NCBI GenBank assembly: GCA_002049455.2
Contig: KV918832.1
Span: 153,151-217,150 of the forward strand
Source: Porphyra umbilicalis
Lineage: Eukaryota; Rhodophyta; Bangiophyceae; Bangiales; Bangiaceae
Direction: 5' to 3'
DNA: 64,000 nucleotides
Shown here: one piece after another, positions 34,701 to 45,258 of the stretch
Position numbering within the stretch: position 1 is the stretch's first letter
Layout of the letters: each line of letters starts with the position of its first letter
Made by a program: the position numbers and the translations under genes
Notes under the pieces: generated by a model
What the model saw: only the letters and a program-made list of their open reading frames with translations
Databases searched by the model: none
Told to the model about the DNA's origin: nothing

Positions 34701-35160
34701 TAAAGATTGGGCAAAGAGGAGTTATGTACTCATTTTCGATCTCTCTCTGAACGCAAAGGGGTCGAGCAGCAATACGGTTCGGCCTTGTTGCAGATACCTT
34801 GGAACCTGACACGAGATTTCATCAACGCGCTGTGCGGACGTCCAGCGGTGCCGGCGGCGTCGTGCGGCAGGTGCCGTCGGCTGCCGGAACGTGTGGGTGC
34901 GGGGCGCGATGCGCGGCATGCGCCGGCGTCGCCGACGCTGCTGAGGCGTGCCACCAACTAGGCGTGCTTGCCGCGTCACGACTCCTCCCCGCAGCCGCGA
35001 GTGCGTCCCGCTGCCGCAACGTCCCCCCCCGCCTTGCGCACCCAGCTGCAGCGCTGCGGTTGCGGCTGGGTGAGGGAGAAACCGGCGGCCCCCACTCTGC
35101 ATTCGCTTCTGGATCCCACTTACCTGCGACTTAAAGTATTTGATTGGAGTATAAATCATC
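31733..35160. other. hAT element: long downstream region of unknown content
   Basis: About 3.4 kb between the transposase stop and the right end, more than a hAT element needs. Minus-strand frames over 32433-33221 contain natural-looking stretches (LGLWSGTAADLWGADAATF, also TAVSVHLLGG) separated by stops, so a minus-strand exon series or captured host fragment is possible. No domain is recognised. Confidence 0.3.
33858..33990 (+). repeat. About 25-bp minisatellite inside the hAT element
   Basis: Five to six imperfect copies of a unit reading GACCGCCCCGCCCACCCTC plus a short variable end. Confidence 0.6.
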
Positions 35161-35291
35161 GGTCCTGATAAAAATCGGTGGGTGTTGATTAAATCAATAA
35201 AAATCGCCCCATACGGTTTAAAATCGAGGGGTGATTTAAATCACAAAAAAATCGGGCCCACTTTTGATTTAATCACACCTCTGGTCAGTCA

Positions 35292-37920
35292 CCACCATTT
35301 GTCCTCGTCACGACGTGAAGTCCGCAAGCAGATGGGCAGTAGGGAAAAGAGTTATTTCTTTGCTGTCAGCAGCGAGACCTTGACCACTTGCAGGCTCCTG
35401 AAGGGACTCGGTGTGCCGTCGGGCCGCACAAGCCAGCCCACTGACGAAGGCATGGCCTGCCCGCTCTAGATTTGGTCCGCGCACGTGCCACGACCGTCGA
35501 GTTACCGAGCTTACGAAACTGGCTGTCGTCTGGCTCGCGTCTGGCGCTCGTGTGTCAGACGATCGCCAGACGACGAACAGACGAATGCCAGACGGAATCA
35601 TCGTTTGTTTGTCGTTCGTTTCGTCTGGCGTTCGTTTGGCTGGTACCAACTCCCGACGATGGTGTTGTTGCTCCGCGGCCCTGACGAGGGCCGGAAAGAA
35701 ACGGTTGTGCTGCACAAAATGGCGATGACTTCTGACTGGCCCTCGGTCGAGAAAGCCCATCAAAAGTGAGTTTAAATGGGAAAAGGGGGGGCTCCCAGAT
35801 GGGTCAAAAACGCCCATCCAAGTCGCGTTTGGATGGGTGATGGGGATGGATGGGGACGATGGGCGATTCTGGGAGCCGTGACGATGTTCGGAAAAGAAGT
35901 GTTGGCCGTTCGCGAACAGCTCCTGGACGGAAGGCTGCACGGGAGGAGCCCTCGTCCAGGGCTGCGATTTTCTGACGATGGCGCGGGGCGCCAGCAACAA
36001 TTCGTCCACGTCAGCCCCCCGGGTGGGGCCCTTCCACTCGGCGGAGGACCGCCTCGCGAGACAGGCCCAGCTCCGAACCCCAGCTGACGAAGTCAAAACT
36101 AGATACCTTGCAGCGTTTGCTTCACGGTCTATTTTTGAGCAGACTATTGCACTCGTATATGGGAGAGATCCGATCACATAATGTGCTTGCAGCAAATTCT
36201 CAATTAGTATTCGTCTTTCATATAGGGTCTTTCACAACAAGACCCGTCTGAGAGGTCTGAAGCAGGGTATACCGCATAACTCGGTGTGTTTATTATGAAC
36301 TGTCCACCAAATGATGAACAGAGACTTTGTCGGCATTGTTACAGCCAACTCCAGTAATCAACATCTCAAAACATGACCACGAAGACACCAACAGACGGGC
36401 GGTGCGGTGCGCGGACCGCTGGACCAGCACGCGCGACCCCGGCGGCCCCTCAGTTCTCTGCGTGATGGGTGGCCTCGTGCCCGGCACGCTCTATCCTACG
36501 CGCTTTGCTTCGCACCGACAGGTCCGTCGTGGGGTCCTTGCGCCTCCTGCGAGCCCGTCTAGCGTCGACGCGGACCGCCAACGTTGCTGTTGGGTCCACG
36601 ATGGCAACCAATGGTCCCCCCGGGTGGCTACAACGCCGCGCGGCACTAGGGGTTTCGAGAATGCAGGTCATGCTGGACCTGGACCTGGCACCTGGACCGG
36701 GCACTCGGCGATAGGCGCATTTGTCCGGCACGAGGGCTTCTCGTCGAAATCTGACCGAAGGCTTCACGTCCGTCCAAGAATGTAGCCGTAATTTGGGTGA
36801 GGCCGAGCTCAAGTTCAGGCTCGTCTTTGAGTAGCATGCCATTTACCAGCTGGTTCTCACACATACTTGTGTGATCAAGTCGGCTGATACGTCGTCTGCT
36901 CGGGGCCGCGATGATGAACCACTGACCTCTACGAGAAGCCTTGGCAGTACGCTTATTGAGAAAAAAGACTGCCACCAGGCTCGCCAAATTGATTGTGAGC
37001 CTCTTCAAGCTTGTCGAGTGCATAGCGATGGACGGGCAGCATACCCCCATTGAAACGATGCCTGCCTGCAGGTCGTAGCGCATGCCTTTCCATGTTCGCT
37101 GATGGAGCATGACAGCTTGCGTTCACTCGTGCAGAGCCAATACGTACGCGGGGCCTGGTTCACACGGGACACAGCTTCAGTAACATCTTCAGTCCTGTCT
37201 CGGCATTCTCAGCCACCCGACATCTAAACGAGATCAACGCACTGGCAGTGTTCAAGACGGATCAACTGGATACCTGAGGAGGATTTGTTGCCATGAATGT
37301 CGTGTAAATATAGCTACATGGTAAATTGCTGATGCACGTCCCGGCCGAATGCCAAAGCAAGAACAGGTGCTCTCGACTGGGATCATCTGTCAAATCGGTT
37401 AAACTGTGAAAGGCTCACTTTGAACCACGTGATCGAGGGGTTGGACTGGCCCAGATGACGAGCGGAGAACCGGAGTATATGAACCAACCTAGTGCAGTAA
37501 GGTTGGCATTTACCGAACGTAGCGATTCTGGACACCGTTTCCTGATCGGTATACCAATTCACCCCTTTTGTACCGATATCTCGGCATTTTAAGTTTCTCA
37601 ATAACTCTCACTTTTTGGAATGTGTAGTTGGAGCGCCACTCGCGTTCTCACGCTCTCTCACAGACCATCACATGACCCGACCGTACCAATTGCTCGACTT
37701 TGCACTCCACCCAACCAGACTGTCATATTCATCGGGGCTGGTTTGCTGGTCTGTCTGATCGGTGACAAAATATAGTGGGTCTGTGACGTGCCTCGCTCGT
37801 TGTGACGATGTTAAATACCAACAAATGTACCATAACGACTTGTACCGACTGTTGAGCGAATGGCCCATACCGATTATTGATCGGGATACTGACCCTTACC
37901 GAATTCGTCCATCGAACTAA
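35292..37920. other. Moderate-GC region without recognised genes
   Basis: Contains the right copy of the inverted-repeat family (35498-35676), then unassigned DNA. Minus-strand frames at 35308-36195 and 36646-37110 are open but lack motifs, and the first runs through the repeat. From about 37120 to 37920 the DNA is the most AT-rich of the window, has many stops on both strands, and changes sharply to GC-rich at about 37950. Confidence 0.4.
35498..35676 (-). repeat. Inverted-repeat family, right copy
   Basis: Read on the minus strand it starts ATCGTCGGGAGTTGGTACC and ends GTTTCGTAAGCT, like the copy at 28127-28244. It is packed with GCCAGACG/CGTCTGGC motifs in both orientations. Confidence 0.55.
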
Positions 37921-39449
37921 TTTAACGATATTTCAATCTTAAGTATAGGGGTCCACACCAGCGCCCAATGGGCAGCCGACCCGAGGCCCATCGGCCGACG
38001 GGGTGCCCCAGTGTGGCTCGCCTGCCCGTTTTGCTCGGACCGCCGCCGCGCGGGGCAGACGAGGTGTCTGACGCCCCAGCTGATCCCGTGGACCAACGAT
38101 GACACCCAAGCGGGGGGGCCCCGGCCAAGGGGGAGCGTCCATGCACTGCCCCCCACGGGCGATCCGCCCACGCACCGGTTGCGTCGGGCGTCGGCGGCCG
38201 CCCATCGGGTGGCGGTTCCCGCCGCGTACAGTACCCCGCCGCCCAGGCGGTCGCCGACGCACCGCCAATGGCCGGGCGCCCCGACGCTCATTGTCTTCGG
38301 GCTGGGAGGGGGCTGCGGCCACCCGCACGCTGGGCGCGCCAAGTGCGCGCCCCGCCTCTGCGGCTTTACCCCCCAGTGGCGCCGTCGCTCCCCGCCGGCG
38401 CCGCGCGGCCGACGCGGCGACGAGCACACCACCCGCACCGCCCGCCCAGCGGGGCGGCCGACGCGCGCGCGTGCGCCCCGCGACAGTGGCGGGACGGGGC
38501 TGGGGACCCAAAGCCACGAGCACCACCCCCCCCCCCCGCGACCGCCGTGCCGCCTGAGCGGGGCGCACGCCCCGCCGCGGCGCACGAGCGGCACCGCCGC
38601 GGGCACAGCCTCGGGAGCTTTACTGCGGTGGCCGACGCGCCGCACTGTGCGGGGGGCCGGGGGGGGGGGGGCCCCCCGGCCCCCGCACAGGCCACCTCCT
38701 CCCCACCCCCCCACCCCGCCCCCCTTTGATGAGCGCCTGTGGCCCCGTGCCGCACGCGCCCGACGGCCCCCGCCCGAGCCGCCGACCGCCCCGCTCGACG
38801 GGCGGGCGCGGCCGGCGCGGGCGCCGCCGCGCGGCGCCGGCGCGTGACGGCGGCGGCGGCACGCGCGCGCGTCAGCGGCGACCCGTCGCCCGCTCTGCTC
38901 ACGCCGCTCTGCACGCCGGCGGCGCGCGCGTTGCTAACAGGGGCGTCGCCGTCGCGTCGTTGGGGCTGTTGGCGGGGACCAGACGACGGGGGCGAGCGCG
39001 TGCGCGTCGCGTGCCGTTACCAGTGATTGTAGCGGGGGGGGCGCCCCCCCTCCCAGACCGTTGGCGTGACGCGCGTACCCCCCGGGGCGTCAGCCGCTTG
39101 TACCAGTTGCCAGTTAGCCGTGTACCCCCGGGGCGTCAGCCGCTTGCGGTCACCGGGTGGGTGCCCCGACCGGACGCCCGCGGTCGGCCGCCGCCGACGG
39201 CGCGGCGGCGCTCCCCTTGGCGCCGGCGCGCGCCGTCGCGGGGGCGCCACCCCCGCCCGCACCAGTGCCCGCCGTCGCCGCCCAGTGGCGGCGCCCGAGA
39301 GGGCGCCCCTCCACCCCACCACACACCCGCCGCCGTCGTGCGACGCTGCCTGGATGACGGTGGGCACGCCGCCGGCCCGCGCGCGCCGCCCCCGCTCCCG
39401 CCCCCGCCGCCCCCGCCGCCCCCGCCGCCCCCGCCGCCGGCCGGCTGCC
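37921..39449. other. GC-rich region upstream of the 39450 gene
   Basis: No gene recognised. Frames are open on both strands because stop codons are rare at this composition. A 26-bp direct repeat ending GGGGCGTCAGCCGCTTG occurs at about 39074 and 39121, and a (CCGCCC)n tract at 39393-39436 just precedes the ATG. Confidence 0.4.
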
Positions 39450-39823
39450 ATGGAGGCCTTCCTCACCGACCCCGACGTGCGGGATTGGCTGCTGCTCGCC
39501 CCCCCCTCGGCGAGCCGCCGCGGCGCCCCCGCCGCCGCCACCGAGCCGCTCGCCATGGCGCGGGCGGCGGCGCTCGCCACCGCCCACGTGCAGTCCCTGG
39601 TCGCGTGGGTTGGGGGGGCCCCCGGTCCGGCGGGCGTCGCCGCCGCCGCCGCCCCCGCCGCCGCTGCCGCCGCCGCTGCCGCCCCCGCCGCCAGAGCGGC
39701 GGCGACGGCGCCCCCACCGTCGGTGCCGGTGCCCCTGTTTGTCGACGCGCGCCTCGTCGGGCGGTGCGTGCGGGGGTTCCTCCTCGGCACCGCCGCCGCC
39801 GCGGCGCGGCCGCCCGCCCCAAA

Positions 39824-39862
<39 letters not shown>

Positions 39863-40662
39863 GACGCCCCTGGCGGGCGCGTCGGCCGCCGACGCGGCCG
39901 CCCTCACCGCCGCCGCCGCCCTCGCGCTCCCCGCCGTCGGCACGCGCGTGTGGGCGGCGCGGGTGACCCCCCCCCCCCCCCCCCCCCGGCGGTAGCGGAG
40001 TGGCGGGGAGCACCCCCCCCCCCCCCCAGCCCCCCCCCACCGGCGGCGACACGGACGCGGCGGATCTGCACGCCGCGGGGGTGCCCCCCCCCACCCCCCC
40101 CCCCCCGCCCCCCGCGACGCCAGTGGCGGCATGACCGTCTGCGAGTTTTGTTGGTCTCCCCTCGGGTCCGCGGCGCCCCCGTCGCTAACCGTGCGGGTGT
40201 GTCGGTGGGTGGGGCCGTCTGGTGCGCCGACGGCGCTCCACGTCAAGGTCGTCACGTTTGTGGGCGCCCGCCGGGGGCGCCTGCCCCCGGTGGGGGGGGG
40301 GCCGGGCGCGGCCGCCGCCGCCACAACCGTGTCGCTGTCGCTGCGCTTGCCCGGGGGGGGGGGGGGGGCGCCGCGCCCCGGCGGGCGCCCGTGCCGCCAC
40401 TGGCGACGCCAGTGCCGGGGGTGGTGGCGTGTGGCGGCGTGGCGGCGGCGGCGGCGGCGGTGGGGGACCGACGCCGGGCGGGGGGCGTCGAGCAGGGGGC
40501 CACGACCGTGACGGGCGGGACGGGGCGGGCGGCCAAGCGCCCGCGGGTGGCGGCGGCCGCAGAGGGGGCGGCCGCGCCACCCTGCGCCACCCGCCTCTCG
40601 CCCGCCGACCTCGTCGCCTACACCGCCGCCTTTGCGGCCGCGACGCCCCTCACGGGCCGCCT

Positions 40663-40705
<43 letters not shown>

Positions 40706-40814
40706 CGCGGGAGATCCGCCGCGCTGCCCCTCACGCTCACCGCATCGACCGTCGATTGGGCGAGCGACGCGGCGGGCACCGCCGCCGCGCTGACGGCCGC
40801 CATTGAGTCGCCCC

Positions 40815-40846
<32 letters not shown>

Positions 40847-42081
40847 GCCGCCGCCGTTTACCCCGCCCTCGGCGCGCCGACCGCCCGCTCCGCGCCGCCG
40901 CCGCGGCTGCCGTCGGCGCGGCTGTGGGGCCTCCTCGGCGACGCGGCGGCGACGGCGTCCCTCACCGCCTCCCTGCGCCGCGTCGCCGCGTCGACGGGCA
41001 CGCCGGGGGGGGGGGGGGGGGGGGACGGTCCCACCGCACGCCCGTGGCGGTGGCGCTGCCCCGCGTTGGCGGGGGGGGGGTGGTCGTGGACGACGCCCGC
41101 CGAGGCGGCCGCCGCGGGCGCCGACGGGGGGGGCGCCAGCGGCAGCGACGGGCGCGGGGGGGCGGGGAGCCCCCGACCTCCTCCGTGTCAACGTCAACGG
41201 CGCGGTCGTCGGTCGGCACCCGCAAGCGGGCGGCCGAGGCGGCGGCGGGGGCGGGGGCGGGCGGCGGCGGCGGCGGCGCCCCCCCCACCCCCGCCTCGAC
41301 CGACGGGGCGCCGGTGCGGGCGGGGGGGCGGTGGCGACCGCGGCCGCCCGCGCGGCCGCCCGACGCGGGCGCCGCCCCGTCGGGTGGCGCCCCGAGCGCC
41401 GTGTCGGCAACCGCCGAGTCGCCGCCGCCGCCGCCACCGGCGGCGGGTGCGGGGCCAAACGCGGGTGGGGGGGGGGGGGGGGGGGGGGGGGGGACGCCCC
41501 CGACGGCCCCGTGCGACCCGCCGCCCGGGTCGTCGTCGCCGGTGGGGGTGCCCGCCGTCGACGCCGGGGGGTGGGAGGGGGAGGGGGACGCGTCGGCGCC
41601 GCCGCCGCTGCCGCCGCTGCCGCCGCCGCCGACGCCGGGCTGGCGGGCGCCGCCGGCGGCGGATCCGGCGCGGCTGGCGGCGGCGGCGGCGGCGGTGGCG
41701 GCGGCGGTGCCGCCGCTGCGGCCGGCCGGGGGAGCCGCCGCGCCGCCCCCCCCGCCCCCGTTTGGTGACGCCGCCTGGGCGGCGGCGGGCGGTCCGCGGC
41801 GGGGGCCACCCCCGCCCCCGCCGCCGCCGCCGTCGTTTGACGGCGTCGGGCGGCGGCCGCGGGTGGCGGGCGCGCCGCCCGGCAGCGAGGCGTGGGGCGC
41901 GCCCGCGGGGGCCGCCGCCGCCGCCACCGCCGCCGCCCCGCCGCCGCGGGGCGGGCCCGCAGGGGATTGGTCGACGGCGGGGCGGGGGCCCGCCGCGTGG
42001 CTCGCCCCGGCGGCGGGGGGCGGGGGCGGGGGCTCAGCGGCGGGGCGACGGCGCGGAGCGGGCGGGCACGGGAATGGGTAG
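39450..42081 (+). CDS. Low-complexity protein with NLS-like motif, unknown
   Basis: Candidate gene starting MEAFLTDPDVRDWLLLAPPS, with later natural-looking stretches: VPLFVDARLVGRCVRGFLLG, ALHVKVVTFVGARRGR, then a basic AAKRPRVAAAAE (nuclear-localisation-like) followed by TRLSPADLVAYTAAFAAATP and ARLWGLLGDAAATASLTA. These lie in different frames, so the frame must change at C or G runs (39966-39984, 40012-40028, about 40360-40368, about 41008-41022); some of these could instead be short introns. The last frame ends at the stop 42079-42081. Long Gly, Ala and Pro tracts suggest disorder. No family is recognised. It converges with the HROB-like gene 280 bases away. Confidence 0.45.
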
Positions 42082-42362
42082 GGGCCGCTTTTTATCTATG
42101 GACGGCGCGACGGGTGGGGGGGGGGGGGGGGGGGGGAACGCGCCGCGGCGGCCGCACCGGCAGCGGCGGCGCCGCGCCGGGGGGGTCCCGCCCGCGCGCG
42201 CGCGCGCGTACGCGCGGGGCGGGCGCCGGCGCGCGGGGCGCGGGCGCCCGCCGCACGACGCGGGCGGGCAAGAGGCCGCCAGAGAGGGGCGGCGGCGCCC
42301 ACCCCCGGCCGCGGGTGGCGTCAGGGGCCCACCCGGCGGGGACGGTGCGGGTCGGCGTGCCC

Positions 42363-43753
42363 TCACATAAACTCACTACCATCCAATGGCCGGCGCGACG
42401 GGGGAGCGCCACACGCAGGCCGTCGCGGGGCACGCAGCCAAAGCGCAGCGGCGAGTCAGTCGGTCGGCCACGGCAGGATGCAGTCCCCCCGCCCCCGCTT
42501 TGCTCCGCGCCGCTGCGGCCACGCCGAGCGCGGGGCCCGCCGCGCTCACAGACCGCCACCCTTCCTTCCCCCCCGACCGTCCACGCGCCGGCCGCACGTA
42601 CCTCGGATCCAGCCCCACCATCAGCTCCTCAATCATCGCCTGGGACGCCTGCGATGGACCGCCACCACCACCACCACCACCCCCACCCCCACCCCCACCC
42701 CCACCCCCACCGCCGCCATCGCCGCCATCGCCACCCCCACCCCCACCGTCGCCCCCGTCGCCGCCGCCACCCCCCCTCGCGGGCACGTCCGTGTCGCCAC
42801 GCAGCAGCGCCTCCATCTCCGCGTTGGTCAAGCTCGGCGTGCCGCCGTCTGCGTCACGCCGCCCGTGCCCCCCCTCCCCCCCCCCGCCGCGGCCCGGCGG
42901 CATGGGCCGCCCGAGCGGCGTAGGCCGCCGCCCCCCCCGCCCCCCCCGCCGCGGGGTGCCCATCACCCCCCCCCCCAGCGGCGCCCGCCCGAGCGGCACG
43001 GGCGTCGGGGGCCCCCCCCCGCCCCCCCCCCCGCCCCGCCGAGCGGCCGCGGCGCGGAAAAAGGGAGCTGCCGCGCCACGCCCCGCGTCGGCGACGGGGA
43101 CGCCCCCGCGGGGGCGTCCCACCCCCCCCCCCCCCCCGCCCCGGAGGGCCCCGGCGGGGCGTCGACGCGGCGGCGGCACCCCCCCCCCGCCGCCGCCGCC
43201 GCCGCGGCGGGGGCGGCCGCGGCGGGCCGACGGGCCGGCAGCGTCCCCCCCCCCCACCTCGGCCTCGTCGTCAGACACCCCCGCCGACGGCGGCCGCCGC
43301 ACGGGCGTGGACCACCGGCGGGGGAGGCGGGGCGGGGGACCCCACGCCAGCGCCGCCGGCTCGTACAGTTCGGTCGGGTGGGTGGCGAGCCGCGCGGCGG
43401 CAGCCGCCGCCGCCGCCGCACCGCCGCCACCCGCCGCCGCCACTGCCCCCGTCGTGCCCGCCGCCCACACCCCCACAATCGACGCGGCGGTGAGGATGAG
43501 GTGGATCTTGTCCGCGTCGGGCAGCATGTGCCACCGGGGGGTGCCGGGCGGCACGAGCGCCACCGCCGCCACGTCCCGCAACAACAACACCGTGCCGGGC
43601 GTAAAGGCGGTCGCGACGGCACCGGGCGTGCCGCCGCCGCCGCCCGGGGGGGGGGCGCCCCCGCGTCGCCCGCCACGGGCGTGGTGCCCGCCGCACCGGG
43701 CGCGGCGGCGGCGGCGGCGACGGGGGCGCCGGCGGCGGCGGCGGTCGCGGTGG

Positions 43754-43784
<31 letters not shown>

Positions 43785-44320
43785 TGCCGCCGCGGTCGCG
43801 GGAGCGGGGAACCCCCCCCCCAGGCGCCGCCCGCCAGCACCGACCGGTGGAGGGTGCCCTCCATGCGTCCGGTCGGGTCGATGAGCGTCACGGCCGCGTC
43901 GCCGCCCGCGGCGGGGGTGACGCGGCGGAGGAGGACGGCGAGGGACGGGGCGGGCGTCGGGTCGGCCGACCGCACGCGGGTGGCGAGGAGGGCGAGGCAG
44001 CCACCGAGGCGGCCGAGGGGGGGGGGGATCGGGGGGGGGGGTGGGGGGGGGGGGGTCCCCCCGGGGGGAGTCACGCTGCTGCCCCCCGCCCCGGGGGGCG
44101 TCGGCGCGTCGACGCGCCCGCGTCCGTCGACGCCGAGGACGTGGGCGACCATGGCCGCCCACGGGGGCGCCGCAAACGGCGCATTGCGGGCGGCGGCGCG
44201 GCGGCGCTTGCGTGACGAGCGGGGCGTGCAGGGGGTGGCGTCGGGGTCGGCGGCGGCGGCTTCGTGGCCGGCGGGGCCGGGGATGCGCCGGCGGCCGGCC
44301 GACGCGCCGGCGGCGGTCAT
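42363..44320 (-). CDS. HROB-like homologous recombination OB-fold protein
   Basis: HROB (C17orf53) binds single-stranded DNA and recruits the MCM8-MCM9 helicase in recombination repair. Seen from ATG 44320: an N-terminal RRIPGPAG matching the conserved RRFPGPAG motif; a basic SSRKRRRAAAR; PPWAAMVAHVLGVD; then the OB-fold signature LAVLLRRVTPAAGGDAAVTL, IDPTGRMEGTLHRSVL (43835-43882) and, after an Ala-rich insert, PGTVLLLRDVAAVAL and WHMLPDADKIHLI. Later come TNAEMEALLRGDTDV and SQAMIEELMVGLDP. Two frame changes at C runs (43812-43820 and near 43647) are needed within the insert. A GTACGT donor at 42601-42596 and an acceptor at 42377-42376 would give a short last exon ending LDPSEFM; that exon is tentative. 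Confidence 0.75.
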
Positions 44321-45258
44321 GGACGGGAGTGGCGGGGGGGTGGGCGGGGGAGCAAAAAAGAGCGAGAAAACAAAAACAAAAAAACAGGAACGAGAGAGAG
44401 AGGAGAAGGGAGCGGGGTGTGGGGCAGGGCAAGAAGGAGCGGGGGGAGAGAAGGGGGGGGGCGGGGGGGGGACACCGTCTCGGCGGCGGCGGAAGTGCAT
44501 GCGGCGCGACGGTGGCGTGGCCACGCCACCACGTGGGGCGGGCGAGGCCTTGACGAGGGCACGGACGACTCGCGTAGGTGTCGGGGCGGCAGCCACTCGG
44601 CAGTCACGAGTGGTTCAAACATCCCACTGAATCAAACTTTCGAAAGGTCCGGTGCAGTGCGCTCGCGTTGGGAACCGGTCGCCGGTTTGGGTCGACCCGC
44701 GGACCCGCGTGGCGCGCTCGTCGGGACGCACACCCGTAGCCTAAAAACTACGCGCCGCTTCCGCCACGCACGTTTGCCGGCCGCCGTCGGTGCGGCCGAG
44801 GCACCCACCGGCGGCGCAGGGGCGCCGCGTCGCGGCGCCACCGTTTGTGTGTAAAACAGCAGCTGTACAGCCGGCACGCTCGGTTGGATCAAGGGGGTGA
44901 GAGGATGAGCATTGGGGGGGTGTGGCGGTCGCGCTCGGAGGGGGCTGCGCATGGGGGGTGGGTCGTCCCGGCGGTCGCGCCCTCTTGGGTCCACCACAGC
45001 CAACGCCCCAGCCCTGCTCTTTACCAAAACGGCATGGCACGAGCGCCGGCCGTGGCAGGCGCAACCGAGGCAACGAGGCGCCATGGCCGTGCTGCCCCCT
45101 GCGCTTGCCCAGTGGGCCCCTGTGGGGCTGTCGACGCGACGGTTCCCCCCCGACGCCGAGGGCGGCAAAACGGCAACAAGAGTTATTCTCAACCTGCTCC
45201 ACGCGACCGTGTGTACAAAACAGTCTATGACCACCGCACGCCACGCCGACCACTCCCC
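44321..45258. other. Spacer between HROB-like and kinase genes
   Basis: About 940 bases without a recognised gene; frames on both strands lack motifs. It should hold the promoter of the HROB-like gene and the 3' end of the kinase gene, both on the minus strand. A purine-rich tract with AAAACAAAAACAAAAAAAC lies at 44350-44460, just upstream of the HROB-like start. Confidence 0.4.

Larger units (their letters stand above)
29266..35283 (+). mobile_element. Complete hAT DNA transposon
   Basis: 6,018 bp, flanked on both sides by the 8-bp direct repeat GTCAGTCA (29258-29265 and 35284-35291), the duplication size typical of hAT. Ends are short inverted repeats: CAGAGATGT on the left and CAGAGGTGT as the complement of the right end, starting with the CAGAG typical of hAT. 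GATTTAAATCA-type motifs are clustered in the first 100 and last 170 bases and probably bind transposase. It carries an uninterrupted transposase gene. The exact target duplication argues for recent insertion. Confidence 0.92.

Noticed and set aside
35308-36195. A 295-codon minus-strand frame next to the hAT element
   Set aside because: It crosses the inverted-repeat copy at 35498-35676 and has no recognisable motif.
38726-42370. A single 1,214-codon plus-strand open frame
   Set aside because: Only its middle part (about 40500-41030) reads like protein; the remainder is composition-driven, and the better start is at 39450 in another frame.
42386-44215. A 609-codon plus-strand frame
   Set aside because: It is the shadow of the minus-strand HROB-like gene, which has recognisable motifs.
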